Assembly: GCF_014840935.1 (NCBI RefSeq)
Contig: NZ_CP062005.1
Coordinates: 1,612,001 to 1,676,000 of the forward strand
Direction: 5' to 3'
DNA: 64,000 bases
DNA from: Halomonas sp. YLGW01
GTDB taxonomy: Bacteria; Pseudomonadota; Gammaproteobacteria; Pseudomonadales; Halomonadaceae
Below the pieces are notes generated by a model. It made no database searches, was not told the origin of the DNA, and worked only from the letters and a program-made list of their open reading frames with translations. The position numbers and the translations under genes were made by a program. Shown piece by piece: positions 19,461 to 26,788 of the stretch (positions are counted from its first letter, which is position 1; each line of letters opens with the position of its first letter).

Positions 19461-20051
19461 ATGAGCCAGAGCATTCAGATCACCGACAGTGCCCAGGACT
19501 ACCTCGCCGAACTGCTCGAAAAGCAGAACGTCGAGGGCATTGCGGTTCGCATCTTCATCACCCAGCCGGGTACGCCCTACGCAGAGACCTGCCTGGCTTA
19601 CTCCCGTCCGGGCGAGGAAGAGCCCAGCGACGAGAAGCTCGCCCTCGACAAGATCACGGTCTTTCTCGACAAGAACAGCCTGCCGTTTCTCGATGAGGCC
19701 GTTGTCGACTTCAATGCCGACCGCATGGGCGGCCAGCTGACCATCAAGGCGCCCAACGCCAAGATGCCCAAGGTCAACGCCGACAGCCCGCTTGAGGATC
19801 GCGTCAACTACGTGCTCTACAGCGAGATCAACCCGGGGCTCGCCGCCCACGGTGGCGAAATCAAGCTGATGCAGCTGACCGAAGATAACGTGGCCGTGCT
19901 GGCCTTCGGTGGCGGTTGCCAGGGCTGCGCAGCGGTCGATCTGACCCTCAAGGAAGGCGTCGAAAAGACGCTGTTGGAGCGTATCCCCGAGCTCGCCGGC
20001 ATTCGCGACATCACCGACCATACCGACACCAGCCAGGCTTACTATCGCTGA
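19461..20051 (+). CDS. nfuA: Fe-S biogenesis/repair protein NfuA
   Basis: Protein of 196 aa (E. coli NfuA is 191) that carries a [4Fe-4S] cluster to target apoproteins, especially under oxidative stress or iron limitation. An N-terminal degenerate A-type domain (~1-95) is followed by the Nfu domain with the cluster cysteines C153 and C156 in [11 protein letters not shown]. The start at 19461 (MSQSIQ) is chosen by family length; in-frame upstream sequence to 19392 includes the presumed promoter. It is divergent from metH and is followed by a strong terminator. Confidence 0.95.
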   Translation: MSQSIQITDSAQDYLAELLEKQNVEGIAVRIFITQPGTPYAETCLAYSRPGEEEPSDEKLALDKITVFLDKNSLPFLDEAVVDFNADRMGGQLTIKAPNAKMPKVNADSPLEDRVNYVLYSEINPGLAAHGGEIKLMQLTEDNVAVLAFGGGCQGCAAVDLTLKEGVEKTLLERIPELAGIRDITDHTDTSQAYYR

Positions 20052-20108
20052 TGCGATGTCGTCGATAGTGCATCGCTGACCGGGCGACAGCCCCTTCAGC
20101 TTTATCCC

Positions 20109-20136
20109 AAGACGGGCGCCCATGGGCGCCCGTCTT
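20109..20136 (+). terminator. Hairpin terminator after nfuA
   Basis: AAGACGGGCGCC (20109-20120) and GGCGCCCGTCTT (20125-20136) form a perfect 12-bp stem with loop CATG, 58 bp past the nfuA stop. The neighbouring gene converges on it, so it may work in both directions. Confidence 0.75.
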
Positions 20137-20184
20137 GCGTTGGGTCGTCGGGAGGTGTTCGCCGGTCGCTATGTCGCTGGTTGT

Positions 20185-21150
20185 TCAGTAGACGAAGGGC
20201 GGCAGGGGCGTGTTGGCGAGTCGCGCTTCGGTCTCAAGCAGGCGCTTCTTGAGCGCCGCGACTTCCTCATCTTTTTCCTCGAGCCGTTGCGATAGGCGTT
20301 CCTGCATGCGCTGGCGATCCCTGTCTTGCTCCTTGCGCTGTTCGAGTTCCCAGTGCGCTTCGCGATTCTGCTGGCGGTAATCGGCCAGCTGCGTGCGCTG
20401 TTCCTGCAACTGCTTGTCGAGGCTTTCGTTTCGGGACTCAAGTTGCGCCTGTCGGGCGCCATGCTGCTTATCAGCGGTATGGCGCTCCTGTCGGGCATCG
20501 TCCAGCAGGCTCATCAGGCGGGCCTCGGCGGCTTCATTGCGCTGCTCTTCTTGATGAAGACGCTTCTGGTGCTCGGCATCACGAGTGGCCAGTTCTTCCT
20601 GCTGTTGCGTTGCCAGCGCCTCATTGCGCTCCTGCAGTCGCGCGAGCTCCTTCTCGAGTTGCTGAACCCGCTGCAGGGCTTTGGCCTCGCGATTGGACAG
20701 GGTGTCGCGCTCGGCCTGACAGCTGGCCAGGGTGGCGCTTTGTTCTTCCAGGCGTGTCTGTGCCTTGGCCAGGTGATCGGCGACCGCAGATTCTCGTTGA
20801 CCGGCATCTTCCGCACGCCGCTCGCTCTCTTTTGCAGCTTCTAGGGCATCGGCGACCCGCTGTTCGGCCTCCTGGCGATATAGCGCCAGGCTTTCATTGG
20901 CGGTTTCCTGGGCCTGGCGCCACAGCTCCAGCGTCAGCGTCTGCAAGGTCTCGGGCAGCTCCTGAGACGGCGGCTGATCTCGATTCTCCTCACGTTCTAT
21001 ACGCCACTGACGCAGATGTTCGCTGATGGTGGTGAAGCTGCCGGTCCCCAGCACCTCGCGGATCCGTTGAACACTAGGCGCATCCCCGCGGCTCATCAGC
21101 GTATGCACCGCCCGCTGTACATCCTCGTACTGCACACCGCTTCGCGCCAT
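20185..21150 (-). CDS. KfrA-like DNA-binding protein with long coiled coil
   Basis: Protein of 321 aa. Residues ~1-110 fit the KfrA N-terminal DNA-binding domain (VQYEDVQRAVHTLM, VQRIREVLGTGSFTTISEHL). Residues ~115-310 are a near-continuous Glu/Gln/Arg/Leu-rich coiled coil. KfrA of plasmids is an autorepressor with an alpha-helical tail linked to stable maintenance. Here the gene is chromosomal and divergent from a tyrosine recombinase. AAGGAGAGG precedes the ATG at 21150. The intergenic region carries repeated TTACGTAA palindromes that are candidate binding sites. Confidence 0.85.
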   Translation of the reverse strand: MARSGVQYEDVQRAVHTLMSRGDAPSVQRIREVLGTGSFTTISEHLRQWRIEREENRDQPPSQELPETLQTLTLELWRQAQETANESLALYRQEAEQRVADALEAAKESERRAEDAGQRESAVADHLAKAQTRLEEQSATLASCQAERDTLSNREAKALQRVQQLEKELARLQERNEALATQQQEELATRDAEHQKRLHQEEQRNEAAEARLMSLLDDARQERHTADKQHGARQAQLESRNESLDKQLQEQRTQLADYRQQNREAHWELEQRKEQDRDRQRMQERLSQRLEEKDEEVAALKKRLLETEARLANTPLPPFVY

Positions 21151-21280
21151 GTCGCGCCTCTCCTTGATTTGAATCGAGTCTTTGCAAGGGCTTGCCTGCC
21201 TGGCCCTGGTCGTCGCCGTGGGCCTCGCGGGCCCTGCCGATAGATTCATCTTAGCGGCATTTGGGGTTCGGATAAAGCAT

Positions 21281-21304
21281 ATTACGTAAAACGTATTACG
21301 TAAT
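21281..21304. promoter_or_regulatory. Paired TTACGTAA palindromes between kfrA-like and recombinase genes
   Basis: ATTACGTAA occurs at 21281-21289 and again at 21295-21303, a 14-bp centre-to-centre spacing, with another ACGT between them (21291-21294). The surrounding 130 bp (about 21270-21360) is strikingly AT-rich. Repeated short palindromes in the divergent control region beside a KfrA-type gene fit an autoregulatory operator; the assignment is inferred. Confidence 0.5.
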
Positions 21305-21417
21305 TATATTTATCAAATGGATGATTAATTCATGATTACGCGCCTTATCTTGATTATTAAGCCTTACAGCCGGGATAATCGCCCCGAGGCGCCCGATGGG
21401 GGCAACCCACGCACCGG

Positions 21418-22722
21418 ATGGACAAGGACAAGCGAAAGATGCGCCAGTCAGAGGGAGAGTCAGGCGGAGAGGGAGCTGGAGAGAGAGCCGGGCAGATCGG
21501 GCCGGCGGAGGAGGCGACCCAGGCGCTGATCGGCGCCCTCGACAGCGGTCTGGCCACGGCGCCGGCCAACCTGATCGATGCTCGGGACGACATTCAGGCG
21601 GTAGGCGCCTGGCTCAACGAGTACCGCCAAAGCCCGCAGACCTTTCGCGCCTATCGAAAGGAGGCCGAGCGTCTGTTGCTGTGGCTGTCTGCCGAGGGCG
21701 AGCAGGGCAGGGGCGACCGGCTGGACAGTCTGGACCGCGGGCGGCTGGAGGCCTTCGCGCAGTTCCTGGCCGATCCGCGCCCGGCCTCGCGCTGGATCGG
21801 CACGGTGCGCAAGCGTCAGCACCCCGGCTGGCGGCCCTTTCGGGGCCCCCTGTCGCCGGCGAGCCGACGCCAGAGCCTGGTCATCCTGCAGGGGCTCTAT
21901 GGTTATCTGGTCGAGGCGGGTTATTTGACGCGCAATCCGTTTCGGCTGGTGAGGGACAAGCGACGCCTGAGCAACGGCCAGGCACGCATCGAACGCTATC
22001 TGGAGCGTCCGGACTGGGACTGGCTATGGCGTCGCCTGGAGCGGCAGTGCGCCGACCTGTATGACGAAGGCGAGGTCGGGAGAGGGAGAGATGCGCGAGC
22101 ACGGCTCGAGGCCGAGCGGCGTCGTTTCCTGTTCGCCTTCGCCTACCTGCTGGCTCCGCGGATCGCGGAGATGGCGGCGGCGCGGATGGGCGACATCAGG
22201 CGCCGCGAGGGGCGCTGGTGGTGGCGGGTGGTCGGCAAGGGTCGCAAGGCCGCCGAGATTCCCGTGCCACCGACGATGATGGAGGCCCTGGCGCGCTGGC
22301 GTCTTGTCCGCGGACTGAGTGCACAGCCAAGGCCGGTGGCCGAAGATGAGGCCTTGCCGCTGCTGACGCGCCTGGATGGGCAAACGACGGTCGGTGACAA
22401 CCTGCTCTATCGCCTGATCACCGGCTACTTTCGAGATGCGGCGGCCGAGATCGAGCAACGCCTGGCGGGAGAGCCTGGCGATGACGCGGGACAGCATGAC
22501 TGGGCGCGCCTGGCCCGCACGCTCAAGCAAGCGACGCCGCACTGGCTGCGTCATACCGCCATCACCCACCAGGCTCAGGCTGGGGTCGAATTGCGTTTTC
22601 TGGCCCGCTCGGCGCGCCATTCGCGCCTCGATACCACCTCGCGCTACCTGCACGCCGAGGACCAGGAGTGGCAGCAACAGATGACGCGGCATGCATTGTC
22701 GCTTGCCGAGGAGGAGCCCTAG
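21418..22722 (+). CDS. Tyrosine recombinase (phage integrase family)
   Basis: Protein of 434 aa with an N-terminal SAM-like core-binding domain (~55-185) and a catalytic domain (~235-425). All catalytic residues are seen: R248 in APRIAEMAAARMGDI, K274 in VVGKGRKAAEIPV, H375/R378 in HWLRH, H401 in ARHSRLDTTS, and Y410 in SRYLH. It should therefore be active. No excisionase, phage genes or flanking att repeats were recognised, and the partner is a KfrA-like gene, so a role other than prophage integration is open. The start is uncertain: 21418 lacks a strong ribosome site, and 21439 is an alternative. Confidence 0.85.
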   Translation: MDKDKRKMRQSEGESGGEGAGERAGQIGPAEEATQALIGALDSGLATAPANLIDARDDIQAVGAWLNEYRQSPQTFRAYRKEAERLLLWLSAEGEQGRGDRLDSLDRGRLEAFAQFLADPRPASRWIGTVRKRQHPGWRPFRGPLSPASRRQSLVILQGLYGYLVEAGYLTRNPFRLVRDKRRLSNGQARIERYLERPDWDWLWRRLERQCADLYDEGEVGRGRDARARLEAERRRFLFAFAYLLAPRIAEMAAARMGDIRRREGRWWWRVVGKGRKAAEIPVPPTMMEALARWRLVRGLSAQPRPVAEDEALPLLTRLDGQTTVGDNLLYRLITGYFRDAAAEIEQRLAGEPGDDAGQHDWARLARTLKQATPHWLRHTAITHQAQAGVELRFLARSARHSRLDTTSRYLHAEDQEWQQQMTRHALSLAEEEP

Positions 22723-22726
22723 GCCA

Positions 22727-23356
22727 TCAGGCCGTGGCCGCCTGGGCCAGCTCGCGGCGGGCCTCGCCCACCACCTGCCAGGCACCCTGGAGGGCCAGCA
22801 GGGCCATCAGGGTCGCGACCGCCAGGTCTGGCCAGCCGTGACGGGTGCCGAAGACGCCAAGCGCCGCGGCGAGCACCGCGAGGTTGGCGATCACGTCATT
22901 GCGCGAGCAGATCCATACCGAGCGCATGTTGGCGTCGCCATGGCGCCACGCATACAAGAGCCCCAGGCAGAGCATATTGACTGCCAGGGCCAACATGCCG
23001 ATACCGCTCATCGCCGTCCACGACGGCACGGTGCCCGATAGCGCATGCCAGATCACGCTACCCAGCACCCAGATGCCGATCAGGCCCATGCTGAACCCCT
23101 TGATCAAGGCGGCTCGAGCCCGCAGGGTCAAGGCCATGCCGAGCACCCAGAGGCTGATGCTGTAGTTGGCAGCATCGGCCAGAAAGTCGAGGGCATCGGC
23201 CTGCAGGGCCGACGATCCCGCAATCAGGCCCGCCGACATCTCGACGCCGAACATGGCGGCATTCAGGGCCAGTACGGCCCACAGCACGCGCCGGTAGGCG
23301 CCCTGGGGGGGGCGGCTCGTCGCGGACCCGCAGGAATCGCTGGAACAGCAGGGCAT
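22727..23356 (-). CDS. Cation diffusion facilitator, transmembrane domain only
   Basis: Protein of 209 aa with an N-terminal Cys-rich start (MPCCSSDSCGS) and about six hydrophobic helices, matching the CDF membrane domain but lacking the usual cytoplasmic C-terminal domain. Expected metal-site positions read DALDFLADAAN in TM2 and ICSRNDVIAN in TM5, so D-x3-D and C-x3-D replace the common H-x3-D. It is divergent from a ZntR-type MerR gene with a shared operator, so it is probably a heavy-metal exporter under that regulator. GAGGTG precedes the ATG. It ends 4 bp from the convergent recombinase gene. Confidence 0.83.
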   Translation of the reverse strand: MPCCSSDSCGSATSRPPQGAYRRVLWAVLALNAAMFGVEMSAGLIAGSSALQADALDFLADAANYSISLWVLGMALTLRARAALIKGFSMGLIGIWVLGSVIWHALSGTVPSWTAMSGIGMLALAVNMLCLGLLYAWRHGDANMRSVWICSRNDVIANLAVLAAALGVFGTRHGWPDLAVATLMALLALQGAWQVVGEARRELAQAATA

Positions 23357-23390
23357 CTTCGCACCTCGTCGATATGGGTTGAGTTGCGTT

Positions 23391-23421
23391 AGCATGAACC
23401 CTGTCACCGTGACAGGGTCAA
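23391..23421 (-). promoter_or_regulatory. MerR-type operator/promoter driving the cation exporter
   Basis: On the minus strand, TTGACC (23421-23416) and CATGCT (23396-23391) are separated by 19 bp, the overlong spacing that MerR-family activators correct by DNA distortion. The spacer holds a palindrome with 10-bp arms ACCCTGTCAC (23398-23407) and GTGACAGGGT (23409-23418) around a single base. It overlaps the region just before the regulator start, so repression of the regulator from the same site is likely. Confidence 0.8.
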
Positions 23422-23424
23422 GAC

Positions 23425-23856
23425 ATGATGCAGCACCGTTCTTCGTCGGAGCCGGCGCCCCACCGCATCGGCACGCTGGCACGTGCCTCCGGTATCAGTG
23501 TGGAAAGCATTCGCCGTTACGAGCGCGATGGCTTGATCCCGGCGGCCAGACGCGGTGCCAACGGCTATCGCTACTTTCCGCCAGAGAGCCTGGATGCCCT
23601 GCGCCTGATCCGACATTGCCGCCACCTCGGCTTTTCGCTGGAGCGCATTCGCGAGCTGCTGCGGCTGATGCACCAGGAAGGGGCAGCCTGTGGGGATATC
23701 GATCGCCTGGTATCGCGTCAGCGTCAGGAGATCGAGCAGCGTATCGCCGATCTTCAGGCGCTGTCCGATGCCCTGGGAGCGCTGGACGGCGCCTGCCCAG
23801 GGGGAGGTAGCGTCGAGGAGTGCCGCACCCTGCGCTCGCTCTTCAATCAGCCGTGA
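23425..23856 (+). CDS. MerR-family metal-responsive regulator (ZntR/CadR-like)
   Basis: Protein of 143 aa. The winged helix-turn-helix starts at HRIGTLARASGISVESIRRYERDGLI, followed by a dimerisation helix. Metal-binding cysteines are C89 and the C124-X8-C133 pair (ACPGGGSVEEC), the arrangement of divalent-metal sensors such as ZntR and CadR (Zn, Cd, Pb) rather than CueR. The start at 23425 lies 6 bp past the palindromic operator and has no clear ribosome site, so the mRNA may be nearly leaderless. Target: the divergent CDF exporter. Confidence 0.87.
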   Translation: MMQHRSSSEPAPHRIGTLARASGISVESIRRYERDGLIPAARRGANGYRYFPPESLDALRLIRHCRHLGFSLERIRELLRLMHQEGAACGDIDRLVSRQRQEIEQRIADLQALSDALGALDGACPGGGSVEECRTLRSLFNQP

Positions 23857-23947
23857 GCGCCTGTGCCCGACCCGGCAGGCACGGTATCATGGGTGACAAC
23901 ACGGGCCAGTGGCCCGACGACACACCGATTGATTCACGGAGCCCCGC

Positions 23948-24361
23948 ATGAGCGAAGCCGCACAGGCTCAAGCCGAACTGGTGGAAGAGTTCGAGATGTT
24001 CGATAACTGGATGGATCGCTATCAGTACATTATCGACATGGGCAAGGCACTGCCCGCCTTCCCGGAGGAGTGGAAGACCGAGGAACTCAAGATTCAGGGC
24101 TGTCAGTCCAACGTCTGGATGCACTGCCAGCGTGACGGCGATCGCCTGCATTTCGACGCGACCTCCGATGCCGCCATCGTCTCCGGCCTGATCGCCGTGC
24201 TGATGCGCATCTTCAATGATCGCCCGCCGGCGGAAATTGCCGACACGCCGCCCAGCTTTCTCGAGGACCTTGGCCTCGACAAGCACCTCTCGCCGACCCG
24301 CAGCAATGGCCTGCACGCCATGCTCGAGCGCATCTATCAGGTGGCGAAGGCAGAAGCCTGA
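23948..24361 (+). CDS. sufE: Cysteine desulfurase sulfur acceptor SufE
   Basis: Protein of 137 aa that accepts persulfide sulfur from SufS and passes it to the SufBCD scaffold for Fe-S cluster assembly. The acceptor cysteine is C52 in KIQGCQSNVWMH, matching Cys51 of E. coli SufE. SufE/CsdE family members share this motif; CsdE is the alternative. It stands apart from any suf operon here. GGAG precedes the ATG by 7 bp. Confidence 0.92.
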   Translation: MSEAAQAQAELVEEFEMFDNWMDRYQYIIDMGKALPAFPEEWKTEELKIQGCQSNVWMHCQRDGDRLHFDATSDAAIVSGLIAVLMRIFNDRPPAEIADTPPSFLEDLGLDKHLSPTRSNGLHAMLERIYQVAKAEA

Positions 24362-24428
24362 CGGTCACAGGCAACGCTCTGGTAGTTCACGAGGGGGCTT
24401 GAAGGCCTCAATGAGACGGGCCTGAAGG

Positions 24429-24791
24429 TCAGCGAGGCGATGGCCGGTTATGATCGTCCTGACGGGTGCAGAAGTGCTCGTTCAGGCTGTCGTCCTCTCG
24501 GCAGAGTGCCTCGCTGGGGCCGCCGGGAACAGGATCGATGCCGCCTTCGTGCCAGGGGTGGCACTTGCCGATTCGTTTCAGGGCGAGCCAGCCGCCCCTA
24601 TAGGGGCCTCGGTGGCGGATCGCCTCCAGAGCGTAGTTCGAGCAGCTCGGCCAGAAGCGGCAACGGGGCCCCAGCAACGGGCTGATGCCGTACTGGTAGC
24701 CCTTGATCAGGGCGATCAAGGGCAGGCTTGCCAGTCGAGCTAGTCGACTTCGCCTGTCAGGGGCGCTCGCGGCACCGGGGCGTCGGGTCAT
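24429..24791 (-). CDS. yidD: Membrane protein insertion efficiency factor YidD
   Basis: Small protein of 120 aa with the conserved core [33 protein letters not shown] and [22 protein letters not shown]. In E. coli, YidD associates with the inner membrane near YidC and helps insertion. It usually sits in rpmH-rnpA-yidD-yidC; here it lies after hisI in a zur operon, away from that cluster, so it may be a displaced or second copy. It starts 5 bp after the hisI stop. Confidence 0.88.
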   Translation of the reverse strand: MTRRPGAASAPDRRSRLARLASLPLIALIKGYQYGISPLLGPRCRFWPSCSNYALEAIRHRGPYRGGWLALKRIGKCHPWHEGGIDPVPGGPSEALCREDDSLNEHFCTRQDDHNRPSPR

Positions 24792-24796
24792 CGTAA

Positions 24797-25237
24797 TCAG
24801 GTGCGGGCGTAGAGCTGGTCGGGGTCGATCAAGGCATCGCTGTCGACTTGTGCGCCATCATCGCCGAGGGCGACATAGAAGCAGCTGCGCCGCCCGGTAT
24901 GGCAGGCAGGCCCGGTCTGGTCGACGGACAGCAGCAGGGTATCGCCGTCGCAATCCAGGTGGGCCGCCTTGAGCAATTGCATCTGGCCCGAGGATTCCCC
25001 CTTGCGCCAGAGCTTTCCCCGGGAACGAGACCAGTAGCAGACCCGCCCGGTAGAGAGGGTCTCCGACAGCGACTCGCGATTCATCCAGGCCATCATCAGC
25101 ACTTCGCCACTGTCGTGTTGCTGGGCGATGGCCGGCATCAGGCCGGCCTCGTTCCAGCCGGCATGGTCGAGGATGCTGGCCAGTGGCTCGCGGGTGCCGG
25201 TGGCGGCGCGCTCGAGGCGCTTGAAGAGGTCGCTCAT
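24797..25237 (-). CDS. hisI: Phosphoribosyl-AMP cyclohydrolase HisI
   Basis: Protein of 146 aa, single-domain HisI without the HisE pyrophosphatase. It opens the adenine ring of PR-AMP in histidine synthesis. The metal sites are complete: DCDGD (Mg aspartates and first zinc cysteine), then [11 protein letters not shown] with the other two zinc cysteines, the first pair 16 residues apart. It is located 12 bp after zur rather than beside hisE or tat genes, which raises the question whether it is the only hisI in the genome or a zinc-regulated paralogue. Confidence 0.92.
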   Translation of the reverse strand: MSDLFKRLERAATGTREPLASILDHAGWNEAGLMPAIAQQHDSGEVLMMAWMNRESLSETLSTGRVCYWSRSRGKLWRKGESSGQMQLLKAAHLDCDGDTLLLSVDQTGPACHTGRRSCFYVALGDDGAQVDSDALIDPDQLYART

Positions 25238-25249
25238 GTCAGACTTGTC

Positions 25250-25720
25250 TCAAGAGTGGGCGTGAAGGGCCGGCTCGCGGGTGGCGGCCAGGCAATCGTG
25301 ACAGCTCCCGAGCAGCTCGATGGTCTGCCGTTCGACGCGAAACCCCTGATCCCGGGCCCGTCGCGCCAGCTGGTCGTTGACGTCGTCCAGGTGAAGTTCC
25401 TCGACCCGGCCGCAGTGGCGGCAGATCAGCAGCTGGAAGCCATGAGCGTGCTCAGGACAGGGGCAGGCCACATAGGCATTCAGGGATTCGATTCGGTGGA
25501 TCAAGCCCTGCTCGATCAGGAATTCCAGCGCCCGATACACCGTAGGCGGACGGGCGGCGGCATGCTCCTGGGTCAGGCGGTCGAGCAGCTCATAGGCCTT
25601 GAGGCCGCCTCGGGTGGTGGCGATCATCTCGAGCACCCGGCGACGGATCGGGGTGAAGCGGGCCCCCTGCGACTCGCAGTGGCGTTCGGCTTGCTGGATC
25701 AGGGAATGCGTTTCGGGCAT
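25250..25720 (-). CDS. zur: Fur-family zinc uptake regulator Zur
   Basis: Protein of 156 aa. It has a winged helix with PPTVYRALEFLIEQGLIHRI, a structural zinc site from CRHC (C100, C103) and SCHDC (C140, C143), and HAHGFQLLIC for the regulatory region. The AACPCPEH-like Cys-rich stretch and overall pattern favour Zur over Fur. It represses zinc importers when zinc is plentiful. No znuABC is next to it in this window; hisI and yidD follow in the same direction. Confidence 0.88.
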   Translation of the reverse strand: MPETHSLIQQAERHCESQGARFTPIRRRVLEMIATTRGGLKAYELLDRLTQEHAAARPPTVYRALEFLIEQGLIHRIESLNAYVACPCPEHAHGFQLLICRHCGRVEELHLDDVNDQLARRARDQGFRVERQTIELLGSCHDCLAATREPALHAHS

Positions 25721-25806
25721 GGAGTGCCTGGCGATCTGTCGAAAGCCCTCATTCTACGCGTCACCTGTGCCGCCAGCCAGTCGACTCATCCGTCGTTACG
25801 CCTTCA

Positions 25807-26784
25807 TCAGGCCGGCACTGCCTCGCCAGGTGGCGGCAGCTCCCCACGACGCGCGAAATGCTTCTGCGCGAAGGCAACTCGTGCGGCGGCATCGATACCG
25901 GGGGCCTGACGCTCGATCAGATCCAGGCGAGGGCGCAACCCCTCGCCGTTGGCCATCTGGATGGCGAGTCCCGGGCGTGCATTCAATTCGAGCAGCATCG
26001 GGCCATGCTCGCGATCCAGCACCATGTCGGTACCGAGATATCCCAGTCCCGTCACCTCGTAGCAGCTGGCCGCCAGCTCCAGCAGGGTGTTCCAGCCCGG
26101 TATCTTCAGGCTGGCGAGCTCGTGGCCGGTATCCGGGTGATCGTGGCGGGGGCGGTCAAACTGGACCCCACGCAGCGCACAGCCGCTGGCGATGTCCAGC
26201 CCGACGCCCACCGCCCCTTGGTGCAGGTTGGCCTTGCCATCAGAAGCGGCGGTGGACAGGCGCATCATGGCCATCACCGGATAGCCCTGGAAGACGATCA
26301 CACGAATATCCGGCACGCCCTCGTAGGTGTACTGGGTCAGGGTGTCGTCGAAGTTGATCAGGGACTCGATGACCGCCACGTCCGGCGATCCCCCCAGGGA
26401 GTAGAGGCCCGAGAGGATATTGGAGACATGACGTTCGATGTCCTCGCGGCCCAGATGCGCGCCGCTTGGCTTGATGTAGGCACTGGCATCGACATGCTCG
26501 ATGACCAGGATGCCCTTGCCACCAGATCCCTTGGCGGGCTTGATCACGAAGCCTGGGTGCCCCTCCACCATGCGCGTCACCTGCTTGACCTCGAACTGAC
26601 TGGTCACGGTGCCGATCAGCCCCGGGGTGGTGATGCCGTGTTCATGGCAAAGCAGTTTGGTCTTGAGCTTGTCATCGACCAACGGATAGAGCCGGCGGCT
26701 GTTATAGCGCCCGATGTAGCGAATATTGCGCCGGTTCATGCCGATGATGCCCTTGGCGCTTAACTTGCCGGGAGTCGTCCACAT
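25807..26784 (-). CDS. ATP-grasp alpha-L-glutamate ligase-like protein
   Basis: Protein of 325 aa with an ATP-grasp fold: GFVIKPAKGSGGKGILVIEH (ATP loop, ~77-96), PDIRVIVFQGYPVMAMMRL, and the metal-binding end LGTDMVLDREHGPMLLELNARPGLAIQMAN. It belongs to the amidoligase-type group encoded beside a retropepsin and an inactive transglutaminase membrane protein, as here. It probably forms an amide or peptide bond on an unknown acceptor in the cytoplasm. It begins 4 bp after the 7TM gene stops, so the three genes form one operon. Confidence 0.85.
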   Translation of the reverse strand: MWTTPGKLSAKGIIGMNRRNIRYIGRYNSRRLYPLVDDKLKTKLLCHEHGITTPGLIGTVTSQFEVKQVTRMVEGHPGFVIKPAKGSGGKGILVIEHVDASAYIKPSGAHLGREDIERHVSNILSGLYSLGGSPDVAVIESLINFDDTLTQYTYEGVPDIRVIVFQGYPVMAMMRLSTAASDGKANLHQGAVGVGLDIASGCALRGVQFDRPRHDHPDTGHELASLKIPGWNTLLELAASCYEVTGLGYLGTDMVLDREHGPMLLELNARPGLAIQMANGEGLRPRLDLIERQAPGIDAAARVAFAQKHFARRGELPPPGEAVPA

Positions 26785-26788
26785 GGGC

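Noticed and set aside
20185-23856. A prophage or integrative element around the recombinase
   Set aside because: No phage structural genes, excisionase, tRNA target or flanking direct repeats were seen; the neighbours on both sides are ordinary chromosomal genes.
24797-25237. HisI as a zinc-independent paralogue under Zur
   Set aside because: All three expected zinc cysteines (DCDGD and ACHTGRRSC) are present, so zinc independence is not supported; only the Zur linkage remains of interest.
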